A stretch of 21,975 bases of DNA from Methylotenera_A sp031399315. GTDB taxonomy: Bacteria; Pseudomonadota; Gammaproteobacteria; Burkholderiales; Methylophilaceae. The position numbers were made by a program, and so were the translations under genes. The first letter of the stretch is position 1. Every line of letters starts with the position of its first letter. This document shows positions 21,470 through 21,975 of this stretch, piece by piece. A model generated the notes under the pieces. It was not told where the DNA came from. It made no database searches and was given only the letters and a program-made list of their open reading frames with translations. Location of the stretch: assembly GCA_031399315.1 (NCBI GenBank), contig JANNOS010000067.1, forward strand, positions 1 to 21,975, in the 5' to 3' direction.

Positions 21470-21975
21470 ATGTTAAAAAACAATATCTTACAAAAATATT
21501 CTTCATTACTGGTTGCGCTTGTTATTGGCTTCAGCATTACCGCCTGCGGCACTAACCCCGTAACTAAGAAAAAAGAATTCCAGTTTGTCTCGCAAGATAA
21601 AGAAATTGCCATCGGTAAAGAAAATTACTCGCCTGCGCGCCAATCGCAAGGTGGCGATTACATTATAGACCCAGAGCTAACCGCCTACGTACAAGGCATC
21701 GGCAAGCGCTTAGGCGCGGTTTCTGATCGCCCTGAACTACCTTATGAATTCGTCGTTTTAAATGATTCTGTGCCCAACGCTTGGGCGATGCCTGGTGGCA
21801 AAATCGCCTTTAACCGTGGGCTTTTGTATGAGCTTAATAGCGAGGCTGAACTCGCGGCCGTCATGGGCCGCGCGCCGGACGACGGCACCAAGACGATGCT
21901 CGGGGCGACCCAGCTGGCGTGGCTGAAACGCGAGCTCATCGCATCGCGGGCGAAGGTGAAATTCATCGCCAGCGG
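21470..21975 (+). CDS. M48-family metalloprotease lipoprotein, broken or chimeric at its end
   Basis: The first about 131 residues are a normal M48 (LoiP/YggG-like) periplasmic protease start: signal peptide II with lipobox SITAC (Cys26), then NPVTKKKEFQFVS, EIAIGKENYSPARQSQGG, and PNAWAMPGGKIAFNRGLLYELNSEAELAAVMG. In this family the zinc helix HExxH follows directly after that last block. Here residue 134 onward instead reads RAPDDGTKTMLGATQLAWLK, without HExxH, and GC content jumps. The frame stays open to the window edge, so 168 codons are visible. The start ATG at 21470 follows GGGGAG at about 4 nt. The M48 identity is firm; the last about 36 codons do not belong to that family. Confidence 0.85.
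   Translation, partial: MLKNNILQKYSSLLVALVIGFSITACGTNPVTKKKEFQFVSQDKEIAIGKENYSPARQSQGGDYIIDPELTAYVQGIGKRLGAVSDRPELPYEFVVLNDSVPNAWAMPGGKIAFNRGLLYELNSEAELAAVMGRAPDDGTKTMLGATQLAWLKRELIASRAKVKFIAS
21866..21975 (+). other. Foreign high-GC tail, possible PhoD-type phosphatase fragment
   Basis: By hand count 76 of 110 bases are G or C (about 69%), far above the surrounding genes. The plus-strand frame reads DDGTKTMLGATQLAWLKREL and continues IASRAKVKFIASG, which resembles the segment of PhoD-like alkaline phosphatases where a Leu-Gly-xx-Gln-xx-Trp-Leu helix precedes a Lys-(Val/Phe)-Ile strand. That identification is from memory and is tentative. The join falls at or just after GCGGCCGTCATGGGC, and the tail runs to the window end. 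Confidence 0.6.

Noticed and set aside
21742..21966. Minus-strand 74-codon frame at the right edge
   Set aside because: It spans the suspected junction, is antisense to the M48 frame and shows no family resemblance.

Overview
The window looks like chromosomal DNA of a betaproteobacterium with moderate, slightly AT-leaning base composition. Methylophilaceae (Methylotenera-like) is my best guess, inferred from protein character and gene order and not proven by any marker here. The order fur / bamE-dapB / carA-carB-greA / yhbY / rlmE-ftsH-folP-glmM is a housekeeping layout known from Betaproteobacteria. Nearly all genes lie on the minus strand. Only yhbY, fur and a terminal M48 peptidase gene lie on the plus strand.

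Region by region: (1) 1-4101 is a sulfate-uptake cluster read right to left: a YezD-like small protein, an OprO/P-type porin, a periplasmic sulfate-binding protein, a TOBE/molbindin-like protein and the permease CysT, which runs off the left edge. Two hairpins separate the last three genes, and TAGTTAT half-sites lie upstream of the first. (2) 4102-4819 has no gene; it holds the candidate control region and a pair of inverted GTCATTCCCGC repeats, one interrupted. (3) 4820-5671 is an unrecognised accessory gene behind glmM. (4) 5699-11114 is glmM, folP, ftsH, rlmE and divergent yhbY, with a GTCATTGCGAGC repeat and a strong terminator between folP and ftsH. (5) 11115-11348 holds a roughly 100-bp fold-back element between convergent genes. 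(6) 11349-17207 is DUF4149, greA, carB, a small membrane protein and carA; carA has a near-consensus promoter and a leader with three predicted hairpins. (7) 17443-18687 is a membrane diguanylate cyclase between the car genes and dapB. (8) 18769-20856 is dapB and a bamE with an unusually long Pro/Ala/Val-rich tail. (9) 20956-21975 is fur and an M48 lipoprotein peptidase.

The last about 110 bases differ sharply: about 69% GC by hand count, and the encoded peptide leaves the M48 fold exactly where the HExxH zinc motif should begin, then resembles the C-terminal part of PhoD-type phosphatases. A chimeric contig end is the likeliest explanation. I found no rRNA, tRNA, CRISPR array, insertion sequence or phage gene. 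I see no convincing new multi-gene system. The most unusual items are the terminal junction, the TOBE gene within the sulfate operon, the carA leader, the nested palindromic repeats, the BamE tail, and translation starts at ftsH (TTG) and folP (possibly leaderless).
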